Shown here: positions 6,323 through 14,545 of the stretch, piece by piece | Numbering within the stretch: the first letter of the stretch is position 1 | Layout of the letters: every line of letters starts with the position of its first letter | NCBI GenBank assembly: GCA_002424545.1 | Contig: DIKL01000003.1 | Coordinates: forward strand, 2,173-22,902 | Origin: Syntrophaceae bacterium UBA5619 | GTDB taxonomy: Bacteria > Desulfobacterota > Syntrophia > Syntrophales > UBA5619 | Length of the DNA stretch: 20,730 nucleotides | Reading direction: 5' to 3' | The notes under the pieces: model-generated | Told to the model about the DNA's origin: nothing | The model's database searches: none | Seen by the model: the letters and a program-made list of their open reading frames with translations, nothing else | Position numbers and translations under genes: made by a program

Positions 6323-7708
6323 ATGACAAATTCGCACAACCGTTTCAGGTTTTTTTTAGCCTCCGGGCGGCTGGCCATTGCGTTGCTGAGCATGATCGCG
6401 TTGGGGGCCTTGCTCGGAACGGTGATTCCCCAGCAGATGGAAGCGGAGGCATTCTCCGGCCGCCTCCATCCCGTACTGCGGACACTCTTCGAGGCGCTGC
6501 AGCTTTTCGACGTCTACCACTCGATATGGTTCGCCCTGTTGCTATTGATGCTGGCCGTCAATCTGATCGCCTGCTCGCTGGATCATTTTCCCGCCGCGTG
6601 GCGCCAGATTCGCGGCGGTCTCCCGCCCGAGCGGCCGGACCTCTTCGCCTCGCTTCGCCCGGACCGGCACCGAAATTCCGCGCTCTCTCCCGCGGAAGCG
6701 GCAGACCGAATCGAAATCCGACTGCGAAAACGGCAGGGAAAGGTGACGCGGACGCAGACGGATCGGGGGATCTTCTTGGCCGGTGAAGCGGGATCCTTTT
6801 CGCGCCTCGGCGTCTATGGAATTCATCTGGGCGTCCTGCTGCTGATCGCCGGCGGTTTCGCGGGCGCCGTCTGGGGTCTGAAGGGGCACGTGGAGATCGC
6901 CGAGGGCGGAACGGCCGACCAGTTGCAGCTGGCCGGAGGCAAGGCCCCCCGAACGCTGGACTTCCAGATCCGCTGCGACCGCTTCGTGGTCGAACATTAT
7001 GAAAGCGGCGCACCGAAGCTCTTTCGCTCCGACCTTGCCTTTCTGCGGAACGGCAAGGTCGAAATGGCGGGAGCGCTGCTGGTCAACCATCCGCTCGATT
7101 TCGGCGGCCTGCGCTTCTATCAATCCAGTTACGGACGCCTCCCCGGCGGCCGTCAAACCCTGAGCTGGTCCCGGGGGGACAAGCCGGCCGGCGGCCGGGA
7201 AATTCATCCCGGGGACCGCTTTGAACTGCACGGCGGCGCCGGCGAGGTCGAGGTGCTGCGCGTCGAGGGCGACCTGATGCGGATGGGCCCGGCGGTGAAG
7301 CTCTCCGTGACGGACGGGAAGCGGGCGTTCCAGTTCTGGGTTTTTGAGCGGATCGAGCGGATCAAGGCCGCCAATCCCGGAATCCTGGCGCAGGTTCCGC
7401 TGATGAATCCCGGCCTCTTTTCCCCCTGGCTCTTCTCGCTGGAGCAGACCGGGGAGCGCTACTTCACGGTTCTCCAGGCGGCCCATGACCCCGGCGCGCC
7501 GCTGGTGGCCCTGGGGGCGGGATTGGTTCTGGGAGGGCTGATTACCGTCTTTTTCTTTTCCCATCGCCGTTTTTGGATCCGGGTGGAAACCCGCGAAGGG
7601 GGAAGCCGGATCGCCGTCGCCGGACAGAGCAATCGGGATCCCGCCGGCCTGGAAACGGAAATTCGCCGGCTGCTGGCGGCGGGCGACGCCGCGGAGGAAC
7701 GGACATGA
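6323..7708 (+). CDS. resB: Cytochrome c biogenesis protein ResB (System II)
   Basis: A 461-residue membrane protein. ATG 6323 is chosen because the family's first segment begins immediately (FFLASGRLAIALLSMIALGALLGTVIPQQ, residues 9-38); the frame extends upstream without a membrane-protein character. A second membrane segment (WFALLLLMLAVNLIACSL), a third (YGIHLGVLLLIAGGFAGAVWGL), a large extracytoplasmic domain with NHPLDFGGLRFYQSSYG, and a final segment (ALGAGLVLGGLITVFFF) reproduce the ResB layout. With ResC it delivers haem to the periplasm and attaches it to CxxCH apocytochromes. The stop overlaps the ATG of resC (ATGA). A function supporting the P460-like cytochrome and other cytochromes of the cell is expected. 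No good Shine-Dalgarno is visible, so the start is somewhat uncertain. Confidence 0.9.
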   Translation: MTNSHNRFRFFLASGRLAIALLSMIALGALLGTVIPQQMEAEAFSGRLHPVLRTLFEALQLFDVYHSIWFALLLLMLAVNLIACSLDHFPAAWRQIRGGLPPERPDLFASLRPDRHRNSALSPAEAADRIEIRLRKRQGKVTRTQTDRGIFLAGEAGSFSRLGVYGIHLGVLLLIAGGFAGAVWGLKGHVEIAEGGTADQLQLAGGKAPRTLDFQIRCDRFVVEHYESGAPKLFRSDLAFLRNGKVEMAGALLVNHPLDFGGLRFYQSSYGRLPGGRQTLSWSRGDKPAGGREIHPGDRFELHGGAGEVEVLRVEGDLMRMGPAVKLSVTDGKRAFQFWVFERIERIKAANPGILAQVPLMNPGLFSPWLFSLEQTGERYFTVLQAAHDPGAPLVALGAGLVLGGLITVFFFSHRRFWIRVETREGGSRIAVAGQSNRDPAGLETEIRRLLAAGDAAEERT

Positions 7709-8541
7709 GCGATACGCTCATCATCGGTTGGACGACCTTTGTCTATCTCGCGTCCTTTGCCTTTTACCTGGTCCGCATGGTTCATGGACGGGAGCGATGG
7801 GGCGCTCCGGCCTCTTGGCTTGCCCGGATCGGCTTCGCGATGCACAGCGCGTCGCTGTTGCTGCGCTGGAAGAACTCCTACGACCTGGGAATCGGTCACG
7901 CCCCTCTGTCCAATTTCTACGAGTCGCTCGTCTTTTTTTCCTGGTCGATCCTGTTCATTCACCTGATCCTGGAGAGCCGATCCAAGATCCGCAGCCTGGG
8001 GACCTTCCTCATGCCGGTCGCTTTTCTGCTTTTGGCCTACGCCTCGATGGTCCCCGGTGTCAACAACCGGATCCAGCCGCTGATTCCCGCGCTGCAGAGC
8101 AACTGGCTGACCGTCCATGTCCTCACCTGTTTTCTGGGCTACGCCTTTTTCGCCGCGGCCTTTGCCCTCGGGATCATGATTTTGCTCAAGAGCGACGCTT
8201 CCGCCGGCGCGGGCAGTCGCCTTCGACAACGGATCCCCGGCGACGATGCGCTCGAGGAGCTTCTCTATCAGGGCGTACTGTTGGGATTCATCTTTTTGAG
8301 CCTTGGGATCGCCACCGGCTCGATCTGGGCCCACTCCGCTTGGGGCTCCTACTGGAGCTGGGATCCGAAGGAGACCTGGTCGCTGATCACCTGGATCGTT
8401 TATGCGCTGATGCTCCATGCGCGCGCCATGCGGGGCTGGCGGGGGAAAAGAATGGCCTGGCTGTCGCTGGTCGGCTTTGCCTCCGTTCTGTTTACCTACC
8501 TCGGCGTGAATTACCTCAACAGCCTCCACAGCTATTTCTAA
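7705..8541 (+). CDS. resC: Cytochrome c biogenesis protein ResC/CcsA (haem handling)
   Basis: A 278-residue polytopic membrane protein. Start ATG 7705 overlaps the resB stop by 4 nt, and GGAGG lies 9 nt upstream. The tryptophan-rich haem-handling motif WGSYWSWDPKETWSLITW is near residues 214-231 and is diagnostic for the CcsA/CcmC/CcmF family. Histidines that usually ligate haem are available (for example TVHVLTC around 135 and HARAM near 240). A conserved LSNFYESLVFFSW stretch lies near residue 75. With ResB it forms the System II cytochrome c synthase. About 80 nt with no clear terminator follow before the next gene. Confidence 0.93.
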   Translation: MSDTLIIGWTTFVYLASFAFYLVRMVHGRERWGAPASWLARIGFAMHSASLLLRWKNSYDLGIGHAPLSNFYESLVFFSWSILFIHLILESRSKIRSLGTFLMPVAFLLLAYASMVPGVNNRIQPLIPALQSNWLTVHVLTCFLGYAFFAAAFALGIMILLKSDASAGAGSRLRQRIPGDDALEELLYQGVLLGFIFLSLGIATGSIWAHSAWGSYWSWDPKETWSLITWIVYALMLHARAMRGWRGKRMAWLSLVGFASVLFTYLGVNYLNSLHSYF

Positions 8542-8622
8542 CGTTGGGAAAATGCGACGGGGCAAAAAAGATTTTCTGGGATCAGGAGTTTTTTCGATGA
8601 ACGGTGAAAACGGGAGGAACCG

Positions 8623-9429
8623 ATGGCGACGTTGACCGACATTACGCACCTCATCCTCGACATGGACGGGGTGCTGTACCGGGGCAATCAGCCGATGCCG
8701 CGGTTGGGCGAATTTTTTTCATTTCTGCGCGAACGGCGCATATCCTTTATCCTGGTCACCAACAACGGCACCCGCACGCCGCAGGAGCGCGTTGTTCAAC
8801 TGGCCGGCATGGGGGCGCGGTTGTCGCCGTCCGAGATTCTGGTCTCCGGGCAGGCGGCGGCCCGCTATCTGCGGCGCGAGTTCCCGGCCGGGACCCGGGT
8901 GCATATCTTCGGCATGCCTGCGCTCCGTCAGGCGATGGCGGAAGAGGATCTCGTTCCGGCCGACGAGGATGTCCGGGCCGTCGTGGCCGGCTTGGACACC
9001 GAAATCACCTTTGAAAAAATCCGGCGCGCCGTTCGGCTCATCCGCTCCGGTGCGCGGTTTATCGCTACCAACATGGACCCCAACCTTCCGATGGAAGGCG
9101 AATGGTTGCCCGGAAGCGGGGCGATGATCGCGATGCTGGCGATCGCATCCGAAGTCGAACCGACCGTCATCGGCAAGCCCGAACCGATCATGTACGAGCT
9201 GGCCATGGCGCAGATGGGTTCGCGCCCGGAAACGACGGCCGCCGTCGGCGATCGCGTGGAGACCGACATCGTCGGCGGGAAACGGGCCTCCCTGACGACA
9301 ATCTGCGTGCTTTCCGGCGCGTCCGGCCGGTCCGAGGCCGAAGCCGCAGGCGCCGACTTCATCTTCGAAGACATCGCCCATCTGCTCGACGCCTGGCGCG
9401 CAGCCTTATCCGGCCGGAACCCCGCTTGA
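8623..9429 (+). CDS. HAD-superfamily phosphatase, NagD-like (class IIA)
   Basis: A 268-residue protein with start ATG 8623 behind GGGAGG at 5 nt. All four HAD motifs are present: DMDGVLYRG (nucleophile D13, general acid D15), LVTNNGT (T46), IGKPEP (K185) and GDRVETD (209-215). A cap domain between motifs II and III, with MDPNLPMEGEWLPGSGA, is characteristic of class IIA members such as NagD, AraL and phosphoglycolate/nitrophenyl phosphatases. These dephosphorylate small metabolites, often as damage control. Substrate cannot be assigned. Confidence 0.9.
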   Translation: MATLTDITHLILDMDGVLYRGNQPMPRLGEFFSFLRERRISFILVTNNGTRTPQERVVQLAGMGARLSPSEILVSGQAAARYLRREFPAGTRVHIFGMPALRQAMAEEDLVPADEDVRAVVAGLDTEITFEKIRRAVRLIRSGARFIATNMDPNLPMEGEWLPGSGAMIAMLAIASEVEPTVIGKPEPIMYELAMAQMGSRPETTAAVGDRVETDIVGGKRASLTTICVLSGASGRSEAEAAGADFIFEDIAHLLDAWRAALSGRNPA

Positions 9430-9497
9430 AGACCCGTCTTTTGCGCAATCCGGAAGGTCAAGCAAAAGCTCGTATCGTCATCGCTGGCTGAGCGAAG

Positions 9498-10226
9498 ATG
9501 GAAAAACTTCCCAAAATAAGCCTGTTGGCCGCCTGCGGCGGGATGCTGCTCTACATCCTGCTGTTCCTGTTTGTCGACCGCCCGGTGGTCGGGTGGCTGC
9601 ACGCGCACCATTCCGAAGGCTGGGTCCATCGGCTGGGCGAAATGATTTCGCAACCGGCAGGCAGCCCGATTTTGGAGATCGGGCTGGCGTTGGGTCTTTT
9701 GACAGCGGTGATCGGAATCCTTTCCAACGGCGGTCAAAATCGCCCCTGGACAACCTGGCTCTTGTATGTGTGTGCAAGCTGTGCGGCGGCGATTGTCATC
9801 GGCGAGGGGCTGAAGATTCTGCTGGGCAGGTACCGGCCCGTCATGCTCTTTGACCACAACCTGTACGGACTGCGTTTTTTCTCCACAAAATGGGAATGCA
9901 CGTCAACCCCTTCCGGCCACACCGTGAGCGCCTTTTCGGTCCTGACGGCCCTCAAAATGCGTTTTCCGCGGGGGCGGATTCTTTTGATCTGCCTGGCCGT
10001 GCTGATTGGAATCAGCCGTGTGGCGGTCACGGCGCATTATCCCGGCGATGTGCTGTTCGGCGCCTTGATCGGGATCTTTTCCGCCCTCTGGTTGCATCGG
10101 CTTTTCTTTCCGGACCGCCGTGTCGGAGGGCTGAACAACCGCCGGATTCAGGGCCGCGGACCGGCGGAGGGGGTTTCTGCGGAGAATCGGGAAGGAACCG
10201 ACCAACGGAGCCAAGCCGCAGGGTAA
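9498..10226 (+). CDS. PAP2-family membrane phosphatase
   Basis: A 242-residue protein with about six hydrophobic segments. The three-part phosphatase signature is complete: K106-ILLGRY-R113-P, P138-SGH-T and S173-R-VAVTA-H180-YPGD184. Such enzymes remove phosphate from phosphatidic acid, phosphatidylglycerol phosphate, undecaprenyl diphosphate or lipid A at the outer face of the inner membrane. Undecaprenyl diphosphate or lipid A phosphate removal would suit a Gram-negative cell, but the motifs do not separate these. The last 40 residues are hydrophilic and repetitive in charge. It ends 6 nt from the convergent ABC transporter gene; no convincing bidirectional terminator is visible there. Confidence 0.9.
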   Translation: MEKLPKISLLAACGGMLLYILLFLFVDRPVVGWLHAHHSEGWVHRLGEMISQPAGSPILEIGLALGLLTAVIGILSNGGQNRPWTTWLLYVCASCAAAIVIGEGLKILLGRYRPVMLFDHNLYGLRFFSTKWECTSTPSGHTVSAFSVLTALKMRFPRGRILLICLAVLIGISRVAVTAHYPGDVLFGALIGIFSALWLHRLFFPDRRVGGLNNRRIQGRGPAEGVSAENREGTDQRSQAAG

Positions 10227-10232
10227 GAATTC

Positions 10233-12053
10233 CTACAGCGGATGCCCTTTGAACTGACCGACGTAGAGGCGGTAATACAAGCCGCAGCGGGCCAGCAGCT
10301 CCCGGTGCGTTCCCTTTTCGACGATCTCGCCGTGATCGATCACCGCTACTTGATCGGCTTCGCGAATGGTGCTCAGCCGGTGCGCGATCACGATGCTGGT
10401 CCGCCCCGCCATGAGGTTCAGCAGCGCCTTCTGAATCCGGACCTCCGTGCGGGTATCCACGCTGCTGGTGGCCTCGTCGAGGATCAGGATCGCCGGGTCG
10501 GCCAAAATTGCGCGGGCAATGGACAGAAGCTGCCTTTCCCCCTGGCTGAGGTTTCCGGCCCGCTCCGCAAGCCGAGTACGGTAGCCCTGCGGCAGCCGGC
10601 GGATGAAGAGGTCCGCGCCGGCCATCCCGGCCGCCTCCATGCACTCCTCGTCGGTGGCGGACAATCTGCCGTAGCGGATGTTCTCCAGCACGGTGTCCGA
10701 AAAGAGGAAGGTGTCCTGCAAAACGATCCCCAGACAACGGCGCAGGTCCGTCTTCCGGACGGACCGAATATCCGTTCCGTCGATCGTGATTCTCCCGGCG
10801 CCGATTTCATAAAAGCGGGTCAGCAAGTTGATGAGGGTGGTTTTCCCCGCGCCGGTCGGTCCCACCAGCGCCAGCGTCTTCCCAGCCCCGGCTTCGAGCG
10901 TCATGTCCTTAACGACCGGCGTCCCCGGCCGGTAGCTGAATTCGACCCGTTCGAACCGGACCTCTCCCCGGATCGATTCGAGCGGCGGCGCGGCCGCGGC
11001 GTCGTCCGCCTCGGCCGGCGAGTCGATGATCTCGAACACGCGCTCCGCGCCGGCCAGCGCCGCCTGAATCGCGTTATACAGGTTCGCGAGCTGACGAAGC
11101 GGGCTGACGAAGTTCTGCGCGTAGTTGATGAAGGTCGCGATGATCCCGACACTGACCAACCCCCGGAGGGCGAGCCAGCCTCCCAGCCCCGCCAGGACGA
11201 TCACAAAGAAGTTCCCCAGAACGTTCGTGAGCGGCATGAGCAGAAAGGCATAGCTGTTGGCGCGCACGGCGGCGCGGAACACCTGCTGATTGCTCCGGCG
11301 GAAGGCGGCGAGCGTCGACTCGTTCCGGCCGAACGCCTTGACCACCCTCTGCCCGCTGATCGCCTCCTCCATGACCCCGTTGAGTCCGCCGAGATGTTTC
11401 TGCAGTTCCCGGAATCCCCGGTGCGTGTAGCGGGCAACGAATTCGGTGAACCCGAACATGATCGGAACGACCAGAATCGAGGCCAATGCCAGTTGCACGT
11501 CCAAAATGAACATCGCCGCCACGATCCCGACGAGCGAGAGCACTCCGGCCAGAAGCGAGGTGACGTTCTGCGAGACGGCCTGGTTGATCGCGTCGATGTC
11601 GTTCGTCAGGCGGCTCATCAGCTCGCCCGCCGGTCTGGCATCGAAAAAGTTCATCGGCAGGCGCTGCATGTGGGTGAACAGATCCCTGCGCAGCGTTTTG
11701 AGGGCGCGCTGCGAGACATCGGCCATCAGCCATGCCGAGACGGCCTGGAACAGGTTGTTCAACAGATAGACGATGAGCATCCAGAGGGAGATCCGCATCA
11801 GGCCGCTCAGCTCCTTCACGGCGATGAACCGGTCGATGGCCGCCCCCATCAGGTAAGGACCGATCAACCCCAGCACGGTATAGGTCGCGATCAGTCCGCA
11901 GACCGCCATCAGCGTTCCCCGGAAGGGCCGAAGATAGGGCAGCAGACGCCGCAGGGCGTGACGCGGGTCGTGAGCCGTCTCGATCCGCTCCCGCATCCCC
12001 GGCCCGCGGGACCCGATCGCACCGATGGCCCGTCCCGGCTTGGGCATCTTCAT
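10233..12053 (-). CDS. ABC exporter half-transporter, catalytically intact subunit
   Basis: A 606-residue protein with an N-terminal six-helix membrane domain (about 40-340) and a C-terminal ATPase. Start ATG 12053 overlaps the stop of the preceding exporter gene (ATGA) and has AGAGG 7 nt upstream. Walker A is GPTGAGKTT (398-406), Walker B ends in D526-E527 (ILILDE) and the switch histidine H558 is present (IAHRLST). The signature motif is altered: LSQGE (502-506) instead of LSGGQ. Together with its neighbour this is a heterodimeric type IV exporter of the LmrCD/BmrCD/TM287-288 kind. In those systems the intact Walker B and His of one subunit pair with the intact signature of the other. Candidates for cargo are lipids, drugs or peptides. 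Confidence 0.92.
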   Translation of the reverse strand: MKMPKPGRAIGAIGSRGPGMRERIETAHDPRHALRRLLPYLRPFRGTLMAVCGLIATYTVLGLIGPYLMGAAIDRFIAVKELSGLMRISLWMLIVYLLNNLFQAVSAWLMADVSQRALKTLRRDLFTHMQRLPMNFFDARPAGELMSRLTNDIDAINQAVSQNVTSLLAGVLSLVGIVAAMFILDVQLALASILVVPIMFGFTEFVARYTHRGFRELQKHLGGLNGVMEEAISGQRVVKAFGRNESTLAAFRRSNQQVFRAAVRANSYAFLLMPLTNVLGNFFVIVLAGLGGWLALRGLVSVGIIATFINYAQNFVSPLRQLANLYNAIQAALAGAERVFEIIDSPAEADDAAAAPPLESIRGEVRFERVEFSYRPGTPVVKDMTLEAGAGKTLALVGPTGAGKTTLINLLTRFYEIGAGRITIDGTDIRSVRKTDLRRCLGIVLQDTFLFSDTVLENIRYGRLSATDEECMEAAGMAGADLFIRRLPQGYRTRLAERAGNLSQGERQLLSIARAILADPAILILDEATSSVDTRTEVRIQKALLNLMAGRTSIVIAHRLSTIREADQVAVIDHGEIVEKGTHRELLARCGLYYRLYVGQFKGHPL

Positions 12054-13846
12054 GGCGAGTCCTCTCGGGCGCCGCCGCAGAGCGGCCCCTCCCCTTCGAT
12101 GTCGTACCCCAATTGGGATTCGAAGATTTCCCGATAGATCGGACAGGCGGTGATCAGTTCCGCGTGCGATCCCTCCGCCGCGATGCGCCCCTTTTCCAGG
12201 ACGACGATCTTGTCCGCCTTCAGCACCGTGCTGATCCGTTGCGCCACGACCAGCGTCGTACACCCCCGGAACCGCTCCGCCAGCGCCCGCTGAATCCGGG
12301 TTTCGGTCTCCACGTCCACGGCGCTGGTGCTGTCGTCGAGGATCAGGATTTTCGGCCGCATCATGAGCGCCCGCGCGATGGCGATTCGCTGCTTCTGACC
12401 GCCGGACAGGTTTGCGCCGCGCTCTTCCACATGGGTGTCATACCCCTCGGGAAGCGCCGTAATGAAGTCGTGGGCCTGGGCCGCTTCGGCGGCCGCAGCG
12501 ATCTCCCGGTCGCCCGCGCCGGGGACGCCGTAGCGGATGTTCTCCCGCACCGTGCCGGAAAAAAGGATCGACTCCTGCGGCACGATCCCGATCCGCATCA
12601 GCAGCGATTCCTGCCTGAGCCGACGGATGTCGATCCCCCCGAGGAGAATCCGGCCGGCGGTCACATCGTAAAAACGGGGCACCAGGTTGACGAGCGTCGA
12701 TTTCCCCGAACCGGTCGATCCCAGAAAGGCTACGGTCCGTCCCGGATCGATGGTCAGATCGATCCCCTCCAGCGCGAAACCGGCGTTTTCGCCCGGGTAG
12801 CGGAAGGAGACGTTTTCAAAAACCAGGCTTCCCGGCGCCGTTTCCGGGAGAGGGATCGCGTCCGGGGCGTCCCGGACATCCGGAACGGTGTCCAGCACCT
12901 CGTTGATGCGTTTGGCCGAAGCGATCCCGCCGGCCCAGATGTTGGAGAGGATGGTCAGCATGATCAGCGGCGTCATGGTCGTCAGCAGGTAGTTCGTGAA
13001 GGCGACGATCTCGCCGACGGAAAGATCCCCCCGGGCGGCCTCGATCCCGCCCGCCCAGATGACGACGACCATGCCGATGTTCACGCACATCGTCAATACG
13101 GGCGACATGGTGGAAACGATTTGCAGCACCCGAACCGAATGGCCGGTGTAGGCCTCGTTGGCTTGCTCGAAGCGTTCGCCCTCGAAATCGGCGCGCACGA
13201 AGGACTTGACCAACCGCACCCCGGCGATGTTCTCCTGGAGGACGGTGTTGAGGCCGTCGAGCTTCTGCTGCACGGAGCGGAAGAGCGGCTCCATCCGGAT
13301 GACGAAAAAAACGATGAGCGCGGAGGTGACCAGCAGCAACGGCAGCAGAATCATCGCCAGTCGCGGGCTGGTGCTGACCATCAGAATCAGGCTTCCGATC
13401 ATCAGCAGCGGGGCGCGCGTCCCGATCCGGAGCGAAACCATCGCCACCCGCTGGACGGCGTTCGCGTCGCTGGTGAGCCGGACCATCAACCGGCCGGTCT
13501 TCTGTTCATCCAGATCGGCGAACGAAAAGGTCTGAATCTTGGAAAAAAGCGCGTCGCGCAGATCGCGGGCCAGGCTTTCCGCCACCTGGACGGACAGGAC
13601 GTTGTTCCCGACGGCCAGCAGCGTGCTCAACAGCGAAATACCGAGCATCAAGAGCGCGGTCCGGATGACGACCTGCTGGTCGTGCCGCCCGATTCCCTCG
13701 TCGATGATCCGCTGGACCAGTCGGGGGATGGCCAGATCCATGAAGACCAGCGCCGTCAGCAGCACCAGGGCCAGGACGGCGCGTTTCCGGTATGGCTTGA
13801 CGAAGGAGGCGAGCTTGAAGATCGGATCCATGGTCCGTGCATACAT
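12050..13846 (-). CDS. ABC exporter half-transporter, degenerate-site subunit
   Basis: A 598-residue protein from ATG 13846. An in-frame TTG 11 codons upstream and an ATG 5 codons downstream (13831) are alternatives; none has a strong Shine-Dalgarno, but 13846 follows GGGGCGGATGG. The membrane domain covers about residues 15-310 and the ATPase 340-590. Walker A is GSTGSGKST (376-384) and the signature is a perfect LSGGQ (480-484). Walker B reads ILILDD, with D505 replacing the catalytic Glu, and the switch residue is Q536 (VAQRIST) in place of His. These are the standard degenerate-site replacements in heterodimeric exporters. It overlaps the partner gene by 4 nt. Confidence 0.92.
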   Translation of the reverse strand: MYARTMDPIFKLASFVKPYRKRAVLALVLLTALVFMDLAIPRLVQRIIDEGIGRHDQQVVIRTALLMLGISLLSTLLAVGNNVLSVQVAESLARDLRDALFSKIQTFSFADLDEQKTGRLMVRLTSDANAVQRVAMVSLRIGTRAPLLMIGSLILMVSTSPRLAMILLPLLLVTSALIVFFVIRMEPLFRSVQQKLDGLNTVLQENIAGVRLVKSFVRADFEGERFEQANEAYTGHSVRVLQIVSTMSPVLTMCVNIGMVVVIWAGGIEAARGDLSVGEIVAFTNYLLTTMTPLIMLTILSNIWAGGIASAKRINEVLDTVPDVRDAPDAIPLPETAPGSLVFENVSFRYPGENAGFALEGIDLTIDPGRTVAFLGSTGSGKSTLVNLVPRFYDVTAGRILLGGIDIRRLRQESLLMRIGIVPQESILFSGTVRENIRYGVPGAGDREIAAAAEAAQAHDFITALPEGYDTHVEERGANLSGGQKQRIAIARALMMRPKILILDDSTSAVDVETETRIQRALAERFRGCTTLVVAQRISTVLKADKIVVLEKGRIAAEGSHAELITACPIYREIFESQLGYDIEGEGPLCGGAREDSP

Positions 13847-13921
13847 CCATCCGCCCCGGATTGTCCAGGTTTTCGGCAAAGGAGGAGATATGCCGGATGG
13901 ATCGGGACCACGGGGCGGCGG

Positions 13922-14545
13922 TCAGAGGAGGCTGACGATATCCCGCAAATCGCCCAGGTGCTCCAACGTGAAATCCGACGGATGGGCGCAGGGGTGCGAA
14001 GAACCCCGATTGGTCAGAAAGGCCGTGATCGCCCCCGCTTTGAATCCCGCCTCGACATCGAAGACAAAATCGCCGACGACCAGGATTTGCGATACGGGAA
14101 TCCCCAGGATCTCGGCGGCCGCCAGGATCCCTTCGGGACTCGGCTTGGGGTTGAAGTGATCGTCGCGGGAAAGGATTACGGAGAAGTCCTCCATCCGGAT
14201 CCGCCGGAAGTTTTCGAGGGCGGTCCGGATGGAGGCCAGGCTGTTGCGGCTGATGATGCCGACCTTTACGCCCCGCGTGCGCAGGAATTCAAGGATCTCT
14301 TCGGCGCCGTCGTTGGGACGCGACTTCCGGGCCGCCTCGGCCTCGAAGGCATCCAGGGCCTGCAAAGCCGCGGTTCGCTTCTGCTGCGATGCCATGCCGT
14401 TGATGAATTCGAGAACCGGACGCCCCTGCGGACAGCCGACGGCCTTCCGCATCACGTTGAAATCCAGCGAGCCGGGCCCGGTCAGCGTGCCGTCGAAATC
14501 AAACAGCACCGCGCGGATCGCGTTCTTCGAATCCCGGGGATCCAT
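13922..14545 (-). CDS. HAD-superfamily phosphatase (phosphoglycolate-phosphatase-like)
   Basis: A 207-residue protein. ATG 14545 shares one base with the stop of nrdJ (TAATG); a TTG 11 codons upstream is possible but less likely. Motifs: LFDFDGTLTG (D14, D16), IISRNS (S99), NPKPSPEG (K124) and GDFVFDVEAG (148-157). The small helical cap between motifs I and II puts it in class I with Gph and pyrophosphatase PpaX-like enzymes. The coupling to nrdJ may suggest nucleotide or 2-phosphoglycolate clean-up, but a chance pairing is equally possible. It lies 75 nt before the exporter genes. Confidence 0.88.
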   Translation of the reverse strand: MDPRDSKNAIRAVLFDFDGTLTGPGSLDFNVMRKAVGCPQGRPVLEFINGMASQQKRTAALQALDAFEAEAARKSRPNDGAEEILEFLRTRGVKVGIISRNSLASIRTALENFRRIRMEDFSVILSRDDHFNPKPSPEGILAAAEILGIPVSQILVVGDFVFDVEAGFKAGAITAFLTNRGSSHPCAHPSDFTLEHLGDLRDIVSLL

